The translations under genes and the position numbers were made by a program. Below the pieces are notes generated by a model. That model had not been told where the DNA came from, made no database searches, and saw nothing but the letters and a program-made list of their open reading frames with translations. Shown piece by piece: positions 6,404-6,706 of a stretch of DNA of 6,706 nucleotides (positions are counted from its first letter, which is position 1; each line of letters begins with the position of its first letter). Source of the stretch: Synergistaceae bacterium (GTDB taxonomy: Bacteria > Synergistota > Synergistia > Synergistales > Aminobacteriaceae); assembly GCA_031270755.1 (NCBI GenBank), contig JAISWV010000132.1:1-6706 (forward strand), read 5' to 3'.

Positions 6404-6458
6404 GAGAACAAAAAACACAAAAAACCGAATGCGACAATTTGCCCAAATGTTGCATTCG
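6404..6458 (-). terminator. Strong rho-independent terminator for leftward transcription
   Basis: On the minus strand CGAATGC (6458-6452) pairs perfectly with GCATTCG (6432-6426). After one A-C mismatch the inner part continues pairing with a single bulged T around a GGGC loop. It is followed at once by GTTTTTTGTGTTTTTTGTTC. This is a classic intrinsic terminator for a transcript coming from the right. No gene in the window clearly needs it. The plus-strand reading lacks a downstream T-run. Confidence 0.72.
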
Positions 6459-6544
6459 CGTGAAATAATTTACCATAGACGCCTCGTATTGTGAATAGGC
6501 ATGATATTTTGTAAAGCATTAGATGTTACGTAGTACTAGCGTGA

Positions 6545-6640
6545 GTTTCAGACTTTTGAAGGGTAATGCTCTCAAATCAAGGCATAGCAATGGCTTACAT
6601 CGTTTGGAATGTATACACAACTCTCAATTATAGAGTTTAT
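6545..6640 (+). ncRNA. Candidate type II CRISPR tracrRNA-like element (tentative)
   Basis: Positions 6545-6578 read like the reverse complement of a type II CRISPR repeat: they begin GTTTCAG and end ATGCTCTCAAATC, so they would pair with a repeat starting GTTTGAGAGCAT. This is directly followed by AAGGC (6579-6583), the hallmark start of the tracrRNA nexus, which can fold as AAG-G-CAT-AGCA-ATG-G-CTT (6579-6596) with one G-G mismatch. A 6-bp hairpin AACTCT/AGAGTT (6619-6624 and 6632-6637) and a T-rich stretch follow. Size, order and orientation fit a tracrRNA of about 100 bases. There is no repeat array, cas gene or clear promoter in the window. AGCATTA at 6515-6521 could pair with TAATGCT (6564-6570) instead. 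A single decayed CRISPR repeat, a different small RNA or chance are all possible. Confidence 0.3.
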
Positions 6641-6706
6641 TCTCATTAGAAAAAGTCAATGCTACTTGGGCACTGGTATTGAAGCCGCTTAACATACCTC
6701 GATTAA

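Larger units (their letters stand above)
6263..6706. other. No intact gene recognised
   Basis: About 440 AT-rich bases in which I recognise no complete gene. An 84-codon minus-strand open frame (6164-6418, starting MFFVLSDNLAIPFNAPM) and a lysine/arginine-rich plus-strand frame (6288 to about 6491) overlap. Neither has a convincing ribosome-binding site or a family I know. A minus-strand frame entering from the right edge ends at a TGA at 6624-6626 (last residues ALTFSNENKLYN); it could be the tail of a gene outside the window but is only 26 codons long. The supported contents are a leftward terminator (6404-6458) and a structured, possibly tracrRNA-like segment (6545-6640). Confidence 0.5.

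Noticed and set aside
6387..6494. Small plus-strand protein of about 35 residues starting MARLSERTKNTKNRMRQ
   Set aside because: No ribosome-binding site precedes it, and its sequence is largely dictated by the A-rich tract and hairpin of the leftward terminator.
6545..6578. A CRISPR array
   Set aside because: Only one repeat-like unit exists and no regularly spaced copies were seen, so an array cannot be claimed. The unit is treated as a possible anti-repeat.
6590..6649. 19-codon plus-strand ORF starting MAYIVWNVYT
   Set aside because: Too short, without a ribosome-binding site or known family, and it overlaps the structured segment.

Overview
This window holds a compact core of intact chromosomal genes flanked on both sides by decayed, mobile-looking DNA. 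From left to right it contains: (a) positions 1-590, minus-strand debris made of an IS1182-like transposase fragment joined at about 237-245 to a broken phage-type BECR (MuF-C/PBECR-like) toxin-domain gene; (b) 592-4557, a two-gene leftward operon of a FIST-domain sensor protein followed 9 bases later by a 926-residue soluble hybrid histidine kinase; (c) 4651-4724, a leftward tRNA-Gln(UUG) with an encoded CCA end; (d) 4890-5942, a rightward mutY adenine glycosylase gene; (e) 5943-6706, an AT-richer tract with a frameshifted leftward coding remnant (possibly the end of a superfamily 2 helicase), a strong leftward terminator with no obvious gene, and a structured stretch resembling a type II CRISPR tracrRNA anti-repeat.

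The organism is bacterial. The intact genes use ATG starts, bacterial ribosome-binding sites and sigma70-type promoters. A FIST gene beside a PAS/HisKA/receiver/HPt kinase, together with phage BECR domains and IS1182-like elements, reminds me of anaerobic Synergistota or Clostridia-like bacteria. That is an impression from protein style, not a demonstrated assignment.

The functional centre is the FIST-kinase pair. FIST proteins are cytoplasmic ligand-sensing modules that usually act with signalling proteins. The kinase has no membrane segment and carries a coiled coil, PAS, HisKA, HATPase, a degenerate receiver, an intact receiver and an HPt domain, so it looks like a cytoplasmic phosphorelay fed by the FIST protein. 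No output regulator lies in the window. The kinase gene contains a 9-bp tandem repeat with a one-base phase change inside the degenerate receiver.

Between tRNA-Gln and mutY are two back-to-back promoters that appear to share one perfectly palindromic -10 region, beside an operator-like inverted repeat. No terminator is visible between the tRNA and the FIST gene, so the strong tRNA promoter may also drive the signalling operon. No complete new system can be proven from this window. The best leads are the FIST-kinase relay, the shared promoter, and the possible tracrRNA at the right edge, which would predict a cas9 locus just outside.
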